A model generated the notes under the pieces. It did not search any database. It was given only the letters and a program-made list of their open reading frames with translations, and was not told where the DNA came from. Source: a virus. From it: DNA of 32,412 nucleotides. The number at the start of each line of letters is the position of its first letter. The first letter of the stretch is position 1. Location: the IMG/VR virus record IMGVR_UViG_3300035182_001225, positions 1-32,412 of that record, one strand, 5' to 3'. A program made the position numbers and the translations under genes. Of the stretch, positions 5,998-13,933 are shown piece by piece.

Positions 5998-6224
5998 AGC
6001 AGTCAGTTGAAACTTTAAAACTTCAACAAGAAATAGTACTCAGTTATGTAAAAAATCTACAAGCTGAATCAACAAATTCTATCAATGAAAATGTGATAGA
6101 ATATCTTAGGAAAGTTTATAGCAACTTAAACAGTGCTATAAATAAAATTAGTGGACAAAACAGAATAAAAGAAGTTCAACTTGAATTATTTGAAGCTGGC
6201 ATTGATGAAGAATTTTTGAAATAA
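5994..6224 (+). CDS. Helical hypothetical protein
   Basis: The ATG at 5994 is preferred to the in-frame ATG at 5979 because it overlaps the previous stop (ATGA) and the 27-codon frame has a good ribosome site. The 76-residue product is predicted helical and heptad-rich (VETLKLQQEIVLSYVKNLQ; VIEYLRKVYSNLNSAINKI) with an acidic end (LELFEAGIDEEFLK). It is probably a small coiled-coil protein. No family is recognised. Confidence 0.55.
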   Translation: MKQSVETLKLQQEIVLSYVKNLQAESTNSINENVIEYLRKVYSNLNSAINKISGQNRIKEVQLELFEAGIDEEFLK

Positions 6225-6243
6225 TACTAATTGGAGAAATAAA

Positions 6244-6552
6244 ATGAAATACTTAACATTAACAATCGCACTTTTATCAACAACTTCTGCTTTTGCAAAT
6301 TCTTGGACCGGCTTAACTGGTCTACCAGGTACTACTTCAGCTGCCGTAAGTTCAAGTTCTTCAATTGGAACTAATACTACATTAAATGGAACTGGAATTA
6401 GCTACAGTTCAGCTTCAGCTTCAAGTGGCATTTCAGTATTAAATGGACAAGTCGTAAATGGCTATGCAATTACAACTGGAACTGGTATTGCTGGCGCTTC
6501 AGCAATGTCAATCGGTCCTGGCTCTACATTTACTTCAACTTGGCCAAGATAA
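6244..6552 (+). CDS. Exported Ser/Thr/Gly-rich protein with signal peptide
   Basis: The 102-residue precursor starts MKYLTLTIALLSTTSAFA, a Sec signal peptide with probable signal-peptidase I cleavage after AFA (about residue 18), leaving a mature chain of about 84 residues. The mature part is low-complexity, rich in Ser, Thr, Gly and Ala, and has almost no charged residues. GGAG lies upstream. It is the last gene before the terminator at 6571, so it closes the operon with two small membrane proteins. Location should be periplasm or outer surface. No family is recognised; an envelope modifier or exclusion factor is only inference. Confidence 0.7.
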   Translation: MKYLTLTIALLSTTSAFANSWTGLTGLPGTTSAAVSSSSSIGTNTTLNGTGISYSSASASSGISVLNGQVVNGYAITTGTGIAGASAMSIGPGSTFTSTWPR

Positions 6553-6570
6553 AAATTAAGCAACATTTTG

Positions 6571-6598
6571 AAAAAGGGGGAAATTATTTCCCCTTTTT
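6571..6598 (+). terminator. Rho-independent terminator of the accessory operon
   Basis: AAAAAGGGG(G)AAAT pairs with ATTTCCCCTTTTT (6571-6598) with one bulged G. The T run follows the stem directly. It separates the 4810-6552 operon from the GIY-YIG gene, which has its own promoter. Confidence 0.88.
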
Positions 6599-6631
6599 GC
6601 TTTTCAAAAAATGATTTTTCCTATAAATAAT
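6597..6631 (+). promoter_or_regulatory. Promoter of the GIY-YIG gene
   Basis: TTTTCCTATAAATAAT (6616-6631) is identical to 4660-4675 in the accessory promoter. The -10 would be TATAAA (6622-6627), with a poor -35 TTGCTT (6597-6602) at 19-base spacing. TATAAATA alone also equals the T4 late promoter -10. The gene starts at 6675 after AAGGAG. Confidence 0.55.
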
Positions 6632-6674
6632 TATGTAAGAAAATTACTTACTAATATTTCAAGGAGAAATTACA

Positions 6675-7379
6675 ATGGCACAAACAAAACAATCAACCTA
6701 CTTCTTAACTACTTGGGCAAAAGAAACTTTTCCAGAATTAAAACTTAAAAGTTCTGCTGATTTAAATCGCTATGAAAGACCAGCAGTTTATATCTTAAAA
6801 AACAAAAAGAATGGCTTTTGTTATGTTGGCAAATCAAACTTACCTTTCAACAGACTTAGAAAACATTTACTTGGAAATGGGTCTTCTACTTCTTGGTTTA
6901 TCAATAATGATAACTGGGAAGATTTTGAAATTGAACTTTATCTATTAAACACCGAAGCTGCTGCTACAGATTTAGAAAAAACCTTAATTAAACAGTTTGG
7001 CGAAAAAAGTTATAATGGATACTTTTCAACAAACAAACTTGTCCATAAAAAAAGTTTAATTGTAAATGGCATACAATATAGTACAATTAAAACTGCAGCA
7101 AAAGCAAATAATGTAAATGTAAAAGCTTTACATAAAGCAATAAACCGAGCAATTTTTAATTCAACTGAAACCCCTACTTATGAAGATAAAAATAATATCA
7201 ATGTTGAATTTCTTATTGAGCCATATGTTAGCAACTGTGGTCCTATAAATAATCAAGATGATGCTAATTTAGTTGCTAAAAAGATTAGACGTAAAATAAT
7301 CTTTAAACAATACACTGGCCCAGACGTTTTTAAATCTATTAGAGAGACTTTTTATAATGAACAGAACCAAACTATTTGA
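6675..7379 (+). CDS. GIY-YIG endonuclease, free-standing homing-type
   Basis: The 234-residue protein has a GIY-YIG nuclease domain at about 35-115: VYI (38-40), YVG (50-52), Arg60, His64, catalytic Glu101 and Asn114. A C-terminal NUMOD-like DNA-binding repeat follows at about 127-160 (SLIVNGIQYSTIKTAAKAN...). The family makes site-specific DNA breaks and spreads by homing. No intron or split gene is visible around it, so it is probably free-standing. It has its own promoter and AAGGAG ribosome site and lies just behind a terminator, as expected of an inserted cassette. The segment after 165 matches no domain I know. Confidence 0.85.
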   Translation: MAQTKQSTYFLTTWAKETFPELKLKSSADLNRYERPAVYILKNKKNGFCYVGKSNLPFNRLRKHLLGNGSSTSWFINNDNWEDFEIELYLLNTEAAATDLEKTLIKQFGEKSYNGYFSTNKLVHKKSLIVNGIQYSTIKTAAKANNVNVKALHKAINRAIFNSTETPTYEDKNNINVEFLIEPYVSNCGPINNQDDANLVAKKIRRKIIFKQYTGPDVFKSIRETFYNEQNQTI

Positions 7380-7509
7380 AAAATTTCTAACAGCTCGTGC
7401 CCGTTATGAAAGAGATTTGAAACACCTAAATGAAGAAGGAGTTGATTTACAAAAATCAGCTCAATTTTCAATGAATTTACAGAAAAAGTACTTGGACACA
7501 TTCAAATAA
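7357..7509 (+). CDS. Small basic helical protein
   Basis: This 50-residue frame starts inside the end of the GIY-YIG gene (23-base overlap) and reads MNRTKLFEKFLTARARYERDLKHLNEEG... It is charged and helical. No strong ribosome site is visible, so coupling to the upstream gene is likely. No family is recognised. Confidence 0.45.
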   Translation: MNRTKLFEKFLTARARYERDLKHLNEEGVDLQKSAQFSMNLQKKYLDTFK

Positions 7510-7527
7510 AAACTTAGGAGACCTACA

Positions 7528-7674
7528 ATGTTAACAAATAACATTTTAATTGCGGCTACAACAGCAGCCACCCTTTATTTTATCTTTTGGGGCATGGTAA
7601 TCGCTCCATTTGTTACTATAGCTAGTATTGCAACTGGCTTAGTAATTTACAATTTAGCTGAAAGAGGTTTATAA
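7528..7674 (+). CDS. Small two-helix membrane protein
   Basis: TAGGAG lies eight bases before ATG at 7528. The 48-residue product is almost entirely hydrophobic, with segments at about 6-20 and 24-41 (MVIAPFVTIASIATGLVIY). Its stop shares bases with the next start (TAATG). Size and topology fit a small phage membrane protein, or a second holin-like protein distant from the endolysin; neither role can be assigned from sequence alone. Confidence 0.6.
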   Translation: MLTNNILIAATTAATLYFIFWGMVIAPFVTIASIATGLVIYNLAERGL

Positions 7675-8069
7675 TGCTAACTGAATTTGACTTTTTACAT
7701 AAGCACATTACTATTCAAGACATTTTAGAATTACTTGCAAACAATGTTGCATTTTATCAAAATAAACCGGACCTTAAGCGCGAACATGAATTTGCACTCG
7801 TTAAAGAACATATTTTTGAGATCTTTGACTTTCTTAGTACTAATAATAATATTAATTTAAATCCAGAAATTTTCATTAAACTTTATGCAATTGTTATAGA
7901 TCTTGAGCATAATAAGCAAATAGAATTAATAAATAGAGCAAAAGATTTAGACAAACTTTATGATTTAAAGTTGCAGGCTGAAAAAGAAGTTTTAAATATT
8001 GAATATGAAGTAGAAGAACTCGGTCGTTTTAAAAGAATTGCCGATTTATTAGTAAAAGTTATGAATTGA
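7674..8069 (+). CDS. Helical hypothetical protein
   Basis: This 131-residue protein is acidic and helical with a long C-terminal coiled-coil-like stretch (about 80-125, RAKDLDKLYDLKLQAEKEVL...). It starts in a TAATG overlap with the membrane protein upstream, so the two may work together. It is the last gene before the structured non-coding region and TerS. No family is recognised. Confidence 0.6.
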   Translation: MLTEFDFLHKHITIQDILELLANNVAFYQNKPDLKREHEFALVKEHIFEIFDFLSTNNNINLNPEIFIKLYAIVIDLEHNKQIELINRAKDLDKLYDLKLQAEKEVLNIEYEVEELGRFKRIADLLVKVMN

Positions 8070-8401
8070 GCTACAGACAATTCATTGTAACAAGACAATT
8101 ATGATTAAAAGGTTATTGCTTAATTTGTTTTGAATTATATTTAGGTCTGTAGCTTTAAGTTTTACTAAGTATAATTGTCTCCTTGTTTAGTAAGCAGTAT
8201 CCACGTCGCTTACCCAGAAATACCTTAACGTGGTACTAATTTATGAAAATAAAGTAATTTAGTTAGAACTTAAAGTTGTTGCAAGACAATATATGAAAGA
8301 ACAAAAGAAAGAAAAAACAATTAGTTTTTATCCCATTAATAGTGATAAAAACTGGCTATCGTTTCACTTTGAAACATGAACTTGATTAAAAAACAAAGAG
8401 A
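8069..8401 (+). promoter_or_regulatory. Structured non-coding region upstream of TerS
   Basis: This 330-base stretch carries four clear inverted repeats: AGCTACAGAC/GTCTGTAGCT (8069-8078/8145-8154, enclosing CAAGACAA/TTGTTTTG), AGTAtCCACGT/ACGTGGTACT (8196-8206/8228-8237, one bulge), AGTTTTTATC/GATAAAAACT (8323-8332/8344-8353) and GTTTCA/TGAAAC (8361-8375). GTAAGC/GCTTAC (8190-8195/8208-8213) overlaps the second repeat and excludes it. A TATAAT (8170-8175) has no good -35. A 28-codon frame (8293-8379) has no ribosome site. Position suggests late-gene control or a packaging site. Confidence 0.55.
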
Positions 8402-8752
8402 ATGGCTGGTAATAAGAATTCAGGAAAAAATTTAAAAGATCCAGAAATTCATGGCGGTCGTGCTCAAGGTTCGCTTAATTATCGCACAAGGTTGCTTAAT
8501 GATTTATTTCAAGACAGTGACTATAAAGAAGCTTATCTTAATGGCACAATTTTAACACCCGCACGTTTTTGGTTTGATACTATGTTAGATGAATTGCAAC
8601 CCATGCAAGTTCGTCTTGAGTGCGCTCGGCAGATTGCAAAGTACAGTTATAAAGCAATGCCAACTGAAACTGAAGTTAAATTGACTAATAGCGGTTCTGA
8701 GCAGATCATTTTTAATGTTATAAATAGCAAAACTGAATTAAGTGCAAATTGA
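8402..8752 (+). CDS. terS: Terminase small subunit (putative)
   Basis: This 116-residue protein lies immediately before TerL and overlaps it by 11 bases. It begins MAGNKNSGKN...GGRAQGSLNYRT, a Gly/Asn-rich N terminus common in DUF5681-type and small-terminase proteins. The central helices (ARFWFDTMLDELQPMQVRLECARQIAKY) resemble the oligomerisation helices of terminase small subunits. TerS recognises the packaging site and delivers DNA to TerL. AAAGAGA serves as a weak ribosome site. The assignment rests largely on position. Confidence 0.75.
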   Translation: MAGNKNSGKNLKDPEIHGGRAQGSLNYRTRLLNDLFQDSDYKEAYLNGTILTPARFWFDTMLDELQPMQVRLECARQIAKYSYKAMPTETEVKLTNSGSEQIIFNVINSKTELSAN

Positions 8753-9941
8753 TGTAACTTTGCCAGAAAAAATGACTGTTTGCTTTACACCAAGTCGTTA
8801 TAAAGTTTTTTATGGCGGTCGTGGTTCTGGTAAATCAACAAGTATTGCAATTGCCTTAGTAATGCTTGCTTTTAAAGAGCAAAAACGAATTTTATGTACA
8901 CGTGAATTTCAAAACTCTATTACTGAGAGTGTACATCAATTATTACGTGAAGCTATAGAAAATTTACAGTTAGAAAAGTTTTTTAAAGTTACAGACAGAA
9001 AGATAACTTGTATTAATGGCTCTGAATTTATTTTTAAAGGACTTAGAACAAATCCAGACAGTGTAAAATCACTACAAGGTATTGACATTTGTTGGGTTGA
9101 AGAAGCGCAAACAATCTCTAAAGCAAGCCTTGAAATTTTGACACCGACAATTCGTAATGTTAATGCAGAGATTTGGTTTAGTTTAAATCCAAGACATGAA
9201 GATGATCCAGTTTATGATAGATTTGTTTTAAATCCATATGAAGACAATATCATAGCAGTAGAGATTAACTTTTGGGACAATCCTTGGTTCCCTGAAGTTT
9301 TACTTAATGAGATGAAAGCCGACAAGTTAAATGATTATGACTTGTATGAGCATAAGTGGCTTGGTAAATGTGTTAAGCACTCAGAAGCTATTATTTTTAA
9401 CAAGAAGTGGCATATAAAACAATTTACACCAATGTCAAATTGGAATGGGCCGTACTTTGGTATGGACTTTGGTTTTAAAGATCCAAGTACGATGGTTAAG
9501 TGCTGGACTTTTGACAATGATTTGTATATAGAAAAAGATTGGTCTGAAAGTTTTGTTGGACATGATAAAATCTTGGAAAAGATATTTGAAGTTGCTCCAG
9601 AAATTGTTAGATATAAAGTACGTGGTGACAGTTCAAGGCCTGACACTATTGCTTATTTGCAAAATAATGGGTTACCAAGTATTTTTAAATGTAAGAAGGG
9701 TCCGGGCTCAATAGAAGATGGAGTCGCTTTCATTAGATCATTTAGAAATATATTTGTTGCTCCAAGTTGTGTTGCAACTATTGAAGAACTTAAAAAGTAT
9801 AGCTTCAAAGTTGATAGATTAACAGGTGAGATACAAAATGAAATTGTTGATAAAAATAATCATTGTATTGATGCTTTACGTTATGCACTTGAACCACTCA
9901 TCACTAATTATAGACCTGCGCAAATTCGCATTATAACTTAA
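8742..9941 (+). CDS. terL: Terminase large subunit
   Basis: The 399-residue packaging motor has an ATPase domain with Walker A GGRGSGKST (25-33), Walker B IDICWVEEA (114-122, catalytic Glu) and coupling motif SLNP (147-150). The C-terminal RNase H-like nuclease shows Asp242 (GMDFGF), Asp296 (RGDSSRPD) and Asp377 (CIDALRYAL). This layout fits the Terminase_3/PBSX-type group. The GTG start at 8742, inside TerS, is kept because IDVTLPEK...SRYKVFYGG continues the family N terminus; an ATG at residue 11 is the alternative. It translocates DNA into the prohead and cuts it, working with TerS and the portal. Confidence 0.96.
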   Translation: MQIDVTLPEKMTVCFTPSRYKVFYGGRGSGKSTSIAIALVMLAFKEQKRILCTREFQNSITESVHQLLREAIENLQLEKFFKVTDRKITCINGSEFIFKGLRTNPDSVKSLQGIDICWVEEAQTISKASLEILTPTIRNVNAEIWFSLNPRHEDDPVYDRFVLNPYEDNIIAVEINFWDNPWFPEVLLNEMKADKLNDYDLYEHKWLGKCVKHSEAIIFNKKWHIKQFTPMSNWNGPYFGMDFGFKDPSTMVKCWTFDNDLYIEKDWSESFVGHDKILEKIFEVAPEIVRYKVRGDSSRPDTIAYLQNNGLPSIFKCKKGPGSIEDGVAFIRSFRNIFVAPSCVATIEELKKYSFKVDRLTGEIQNEIVDKNNHCIDALRYALEPLITNYRPAQIRIIT

Positions 9942-9957
9942 AAATTTAGAGGAATGA

Positions 9958-11394
9958 ATGATTACTTATAAAGACTTTTTTGATGATGAGGCTTGCTTAG
10001 CTAATAAGTTAATTGATATGTATGAAGGCAATCAATTAGAATACTTAATAGACACATTAAATGGTTTATCTAATAAAGCTTATGGTAAAAGAGAAAATTG
10101 GGAAGCCGCTGGAATGATACCACGAGTTAGAAATTTTATGTCTGGTATCATTAACAAATCTTCTACTTTATTTAATAAGCCACCAATGTTGAAAATTTGG
10201 GCAAATGGAGTTAATAAAGGCTTTGACGACCCAACTTTCAATGACTTAATGGACCAAGCTGATTGGATATCATTCTTTCATAATGAGAGAAGATATACTC
10301 GTCTATTAAAATCTACTTGCGTTTTACAAGAGCGAATTATACCAGACGGTGTGACAACTGAACAAGGCATATATCGTTACAACCGTAAACGCGGAGATAT
10401 ATTGAAGCCGAGATTGCTGCACCGTGGAAATACTGTTATTGTTCAAAATGCTGCTGAAACTCAGATAATTGAACTTGCATATCTTACTTCAAATGATGAC
10501 TATGATGATGCCGACGACAAAAACCAGTTTACATACAGACATATTGATTTAAACTTTATCACTGACATTGCAGTTGATAAAAATAAACCTGACGGTTTTA
10601 AAGAAACTATCTTACTTCAAGTAGTAAATCCACATGGCATTGTTCCGGCAACAATGTTTTATGATGAAGCAAAACCACGATGTGGTGTTTGGGCAGAGTT
10701 ACCAGAAGATTTACTTTCATTTCAAGAGATGTACAATCTTTGGTTGACTGATGTAGAAAATGCTATGAAATGGCAAATGGTTAAACAATTATTTTTAGAC
10801 AGTGACGTTGCTCCTGCAAATGGTTATAATGTCGTAGAATATAATGAACACATTACAACTTATAATAGTGTTGGCTCAAAACAAAATAATAGACCTGCTG
10901 GTCTTGGTTCTATTATTAGGTTAGTTCCATCAAGTAATGGGACAAGTCCTACATTTGAATGGAAAGGACCTGAAAGTGATTTAACAATGATCTATGATGT
11001 TATGTCAAAGTTAATAATTGACATTGCTTCAGATTGGTCTGTTAAATTAAAAGCAGCTGGTAGCGGACTTGCAAGTTCAGGTTTTCAGTTGATTGTTGAA
11101 GAGATAGATAATTTAACATTGCGTGAAACACAAATTATATATTTTAACGATGCAATTAAACATTTTTATGAAGTAACAACAGTTCTTTATCCTGAATTGA
11201 CTAATGGAGTTCTTTATGCTGAATTTGAACAAAGTTCATTGCCAGTTAATCAAAAAGAACAACTTGATTTGTGGATAACTAAAATAAATGCTGGACTTGC
11301 AACTAAGAAAGATTACTTAATGCAAGTAGAAAAGCTTTCAGAGAAAGAAGCTGATTTAAAGTTAAAAGAAAACAATTCTATTAAAAATCTATAA
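9958..11394 (+). CDS. Portal protein
   Basis: This 478-residue protein follows TerL by 16 bases with GAGG upstream. Its N-terminal part (VRNFMSGIINKSSTLFNKPPML), the central beta-rich segment, and the helix before the crown (EEIDNLTLRETQIIYFNDAIKHFYEV) resemble SPP1/P22-type phage portals. It would form the dodecameric ring at one capsid vertex that docks TerL and later the tail. The stop overlaps a TATAAATA element (11390-11397) that may drive the scaffold and coat genes. Confidence 0.85.
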   Translation: MITYKDFFDDEACLANKLIDMYEGNQLEYLIDTLNGLSNKAYGKRENWEAAGMIPRVRNFMSGIINKSSTLFNKPPMLKIWANGVNKGFDDPTFNDLMDQADWISFFHNERRYTRLLKSTCVLQERIIPDGVTTEQGIYRYNRKRGDILKPRLLHRGNTVIVQNAAETQIIELAYLTSNDDYDDADDKNQFTYRHIDLNFITDIAVDKNKPDGFKETILLQVVNPHGIVPATMFYDEAKPRCGVWAELPEDLLSFQEMYNLWLTDVENAMKWQMVKQLFLDSDVAPANGYNVVEYNEHITTYNSVGSKQNNRPAGLGSIIRLVPSSNGTSPTFEWKGPESDLTMIYDVMSKLIIDIASDWSVKLKAAGSGLASSGFQLIVEEIDNLTLRETQIIYFNDAIKHFYEVTTVLYPELTNGVLYAEFEQSSLPVNQKEQLDLWITKINAGLATKKDYLMQVEKLSEKEADLKLKENNSIKNL

Positions 11395-11460
11395 ATAGAA
11401 AATTAAAACGCACTATTGAGTTAAGCTCAATAATAACAGCAACGCTAATGTAAGATTAGC
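11390..11460 (+). promoter_or_regulatory. TATAAATA element and two leader hairpins before the scaffold gene
   Basis: TATAAATA (11390-11397) spans the portal stop. No -35 is visible, resembling T4 late promoters, which have only this -10. Downstream lie ATTGAG/CTCAAT (11415-11431) and GCTAAT/ATTAGC (11444-11460), each a perfect 6-bp stem with a 5-base loop. The second ends six bases before the ribosome site TTGGAG. Hairpins here could stabilise the abundant scaffold/coat mRNA. Confidence 0.5.
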
Positions 11461-11475
11461 AAATTGGAGTTAAAA

Positions 11476-12063
11476 ATGACTGACAGTACTACAAACCAAG
11501 AACTTGAAGGCGAAAGCAATGTTGGTGAAGACCAACCTGACGTATCTCAATTACAAGCAGAAATCGATAGACTAACGGCTGAAGCTGCTAAATATCGAAA
11601 TAAAAACAAAATGCTTTTAGCTGAAACGGTAGAATTAAAGAAAAAACAGCCTGAAACTTCGCAAGAAGAAGATTACAAAAAATTATTTGCTGAAGAAAAA
11701 GCTCAAAGAGAAAATCTTATGGCTAAACTTAGACAAGTTGCAATTGAAGGAGCTGTAAAAGCTAATCTTGCTAAACTTTCAGTTAAACCAGATGCTTTTG
11801 ATGCTGCTGTAAAATTGATTGATAATCAACTTATTGAATGGGATGCAGACACCGGGTTAGATACGATAAGTATGGACGCGGCAATTAAGAAACTAAAAAA
11901 TCAACATAGTTTCTTATTTGAGACAACTGTGCCATCTGTACCACCTAAGTCACCAAGTGACCCAAGTGTAAAAAGCAAAAAAACTATGACGCGAGCTGAA
12001 TTTGATAACTTACCACAGTTAGAAAAAGCAGCTGCAGCAAAAAATTACACACTTATTAATTAA
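11476..12063 (+). CDS. Scaffolding protein
   Basis: The start at ATG 11476 is chosen because GGAG (11466-11469) lies six bases upstream; a TTG at 11464 would place the ribosome site inside the gene. The 195-residue protein is acidic at the N terminus (ELEGESNVGEDQPDVS). It has a coiled coil at about 25-90 (LQAEIDRLTAEAAKYRNKNKM...) and a Pro/Ser/Lys-rich C-terminal part, the usual layout of phage scaffolds whose C terminus binds coat. It lies between portal and coat. It should fill the procapsid and exit before or during packaging. No maturation protease is present, consistent with a P22-like non-cleaving assembly. Confidence 0.85.
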   Translation: MTDSTTNQELEGESNVGEDQPDVSQLQAEIDRLTAEAAKYRNKNKMLLAETVELKKKQPETSQEEDYKKLFAEEKAQRENLMAKLRQVAIEGAVKANLAKLSVKPDAFDAAVKLIDNQLIEWDADTGLDTISMDAAIKKLKNQHSFLFETTVPSVPPKSPSDPSVKSKKTMTRAEFDNLPQLEKAAAAKNYTLIN

Positions 12064-12074
12064 AAGAGGCTAAA

Positions 12075-13217
12075 ATGGCTAACGTTCTTACTGGGTTAAT
12101 CCCAACAATTTATACTGCTGCTGATATCGTTGCTCGTGAGCAAGTCGGTATGATCCCTGCAGCTTACATTAATGCTGATGTTACTGGTGCAGCATTAAAT
12201 GCAACAATCAGTTACAATGTTGTTCCTTCTGTTTCAATTAGCACCATTACTCCTGCTGCTACTGCTCCAATTTCTGGTAGCCAAACAATTGGTGTTGGAA
12301 CAATGACTATCAGCAGCGCAAAATCTGCAACTTTCTTATGGAATGGTGAGGAAGAGCGTTCTGTTGGTGCTAACCTTGGCTCAATCAAAAATAACCAATG
12401 GGCACAAGCATTCAGATCTTTGACAAATGCAATTGAAGCTGATGCAGTACTTGAAGCTGTTAACAACTCAAGTCGTCAGTATGGTACGGCTGGTACTACT
12501 CCTTTTGCTACTGCTGGTGATATGACTGATATCGCTCAAATTAATAAAATTTTGGATGACAATGGTGCTCCTAAAGCTGACAGACATATTGTTTATAATA
12601 CTGTTGCTTCTGCAAAATTACGTGGTACTCAATCAGCGCTGTTTAAAGTTAATGAAGCTGGTACTGATAGTATGTTACGTGGTGGTACTCTTGGTTCATT
12701 GTTTGGTTTTGAACAACATGAAAGTAACCAATTTACTACTCACAACAAAGGTTCTGGTACTTCATATACTACTAATACTACTGGCTTTGCTGTTGGCACT
12801 ACTTCAATTCCATTGATTACTGGTTCTGGTACTATCTTAGCCGGTGATACAATCACTTTTGCTGGTGATACCAACAAATACACAGTTGTTACTGGTATTT
12901 CTGGTCCTGGTAATGTTGTTATCGCTGAACCTGGTTTAAGGGTTGCTTTACCTGCTTCAGCTGTTGCTGTTACTGTTGGTAACAATTATACTCCTTCAGT
13001 TGCTTTAGTTCGTGACGGTTTGCATATTGTTGCACGTACTCCAATTATGCCACAATTTGATGCAGCTCTTGATCAAACTATTATAACTGATCCATATTCT
13101 GGTTTAAGTTACTTAGTTGCAGTTTATGGTCAATATCACCAAACTGTAATTGAAGTTGGTGCTGCTTGGGGTGTTAAAGCCGTTAAACGTGACTTTATTA
13201 CAACCTTGCTTGGTTAA
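12075..13217 (+). CDS. Major capsid protein (P22 gp5-like)
   Basis: This 380-residue HK97-fold coat protein follows the scaffold by 11 bases with AGAGG upstream. The N terminus (TAADIVAREQVGMIPAAYINAD) and the central NNQWAQAFRSLTNAIEADAVLEAV helix match the P22 coat protein-type family. A Thr/Gly-rich segment at about 220-290 (TTGFAVGTTSIPLITGSGTI...) forms the extra beta domain usual in this family. The C-terminal VRDGLHIVARTPIMPQFDA...VIEVGAAWGVKAV segment is also typical. Codons are regular and GGT/GCT-rich, as expected for an abundant product, and a strong terminator follows. Confidence 0.92.
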   Translation: MANVLTGLIPTIYTAADIVAREQVGMIPAAYINADVTGAALNATISYNVVPSVSISTITPAATAPISGSQTIGVGTMTISSAKSATFLWNGEEERSVGANLGSIKNNQWAQAFRSLTNAIEADAVLEAVNNSSRQYGTAGTTPFATAGDMTDIAQINKILDDNGAPKADRHIVYNTVASAKLRGTQSALFKVNEAGTDSMLRGGTLGSLFGFEQHESNQFTTHNKGSGTSYTTNTTGFAVGTTSIPLITGSGTILAGDTITFAGDTNKYTVVTGISGPGNVVIAEPGLRVALPASAVAVTVGNNYTPSVALVRDGLHIVARTPIMPQFDAALDQTIITDPYSGLSYLVAVYGQYHQTVIEVGAAWGVKAVKRDFITTLLG

Positions 13218-13230
13218 TAAAGTCAAATGT

Positions 13231-13261
13231 AAATGGCGTACCATAATGGTACGCCATTTTT
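13231..13261 (+). terminator. Rho-independent terminator after the coat gene
   Basis: AAATGGCGTACCA (13231-13243), loop TAA, TGGTACGCCATTT (13247-13259) and further T residues form a perfect 13-bp stem. A terminator after the coat gene lets the coat be made in excess over downstream connector genes. Confidence 0.93.
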
Positions 13262-13280
13262 AATAACTAGGAAAAACAAA

Positions 13281-13409
13281 ATGGCTAAATTAGAAAAAAC
13301 TGTAAAAGTTATCCGCTTTGATGGCAACATTGAAGTTGAACTTGAAATTTTAGTTGAAGAACTGGAAATCTATAAAGAAGCAGGTTGGACTGAAGCAGTC
13401 GAGGTATAA
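13281..13409 (+). CDS. Small acidic hypothetical protein
   Basis: This 42-residue protein (MAKLEKTVKVIRFDGNIEVELEILVEELEIYKEAGW...) has a weak AGGAA ribosome site. It is acidic, with a beta-hairpin-like start and a helix. It ends two bases before the head-tail connector gene. Small proteins of this kind are common after coat genes. No family is recognised. Confidence 0.6.
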   Translation: MAKLEKTVKVIRFDGNIEVELEILVEELEIYKEAGWTEAVEV

Positions 13410-13411
13410 TA

Positions 13412-13933
13412 ATGACATTAATAGTAGAAACTGGAACAAATGTTGCTAATGCTAATAGCTATTGCGATTTAACGTTCGCAGACGACTATTTTACATTATT
13501 CAATAATTCAGATTGGACAGGTGACACAACAACTGCGTTAATTCAAGCTACTGCTTCAGTTGACTTGCTATATGGTCAAAGATTTCAATCAACACCTCTT
13601 TATTACAATCAAGCTTTATTGTGGCCAAGATACACATTGTGTATCAATGGTTCTCAAATAATTAGTGCTGGTACTATTCCAGTTCAATTGAAAAAGGCCG
13701 TCTGTGAAATAGCTCTCTTGTCATTACAAGGTGTAGATATATTTCCAAAAGCTAACACCAATTCATATCTTAAACAAGATATTGTTAAACTTGGTGATTT
13801 AGAATTTAATTCTTCTTATAACACTGGACCTGCTAGCGAAAGTTATGAAGGTTTTAACAAAATTGATTTAATATTAGCTCCTTTATTAAATGGTCAAACA
13901 GTTGGTTATGTTCCTGCAAGGTTTGTTTTATGA
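13412..13933 (+). CDS. Head-tail connector (DnaT-like phage family)
   Basis: This 173-residue protein starts MTLIVETGTNVANANSYCDLTFADDYF and contains LLWPR and IPVQLKKAVCEIALLSLQG. These are hallmarks of a phage family often labelled DnaT-like but found consistently after the coat gene, where it acts as the head-tail adaptor bound beneath the portal. GAGG precedes the start. Its TGA overlaps the next ATG (ATGA). Confidence 0.8.
   Translation: MTLIVETGTNVANANSYCDLTFADDYFTLFNNSDWTGDTTTALIQATASVDLLYGQRFQSTPLYYNQALLWPRYTLCINGSQIISAGTIPVQLKKAVCEIALLSLQGVDIFPKANTNSYLKQDIVKLGDLEFNSSYNTGPASESYEGFNKIDLILAPLLNGQTVGYVPARFVL

Noticed and set aside
7244-7251. TATAAATA inside the GIY-YIG gene (also 8719-8726 in TerS)
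   Set aside because: Both are in coding DNA, and such AT-only 8-mers are expected by chance here. They are not annotated as promoters, although the first shares CCTATAAATAAT with the intergenic sites.
8069-8154. tRNA-like 86-base unit with a 10-bp closing stem
   Set aside because: No T-loop GTTCRA motif, no D-arm and no anticodon arm fit. It is kept only as a structured region.
8293-8379. 28-codon frame before TerS
   Set aside because: No ribosome site, and two hairpins lie inside it. It is more likely part of the structured region.
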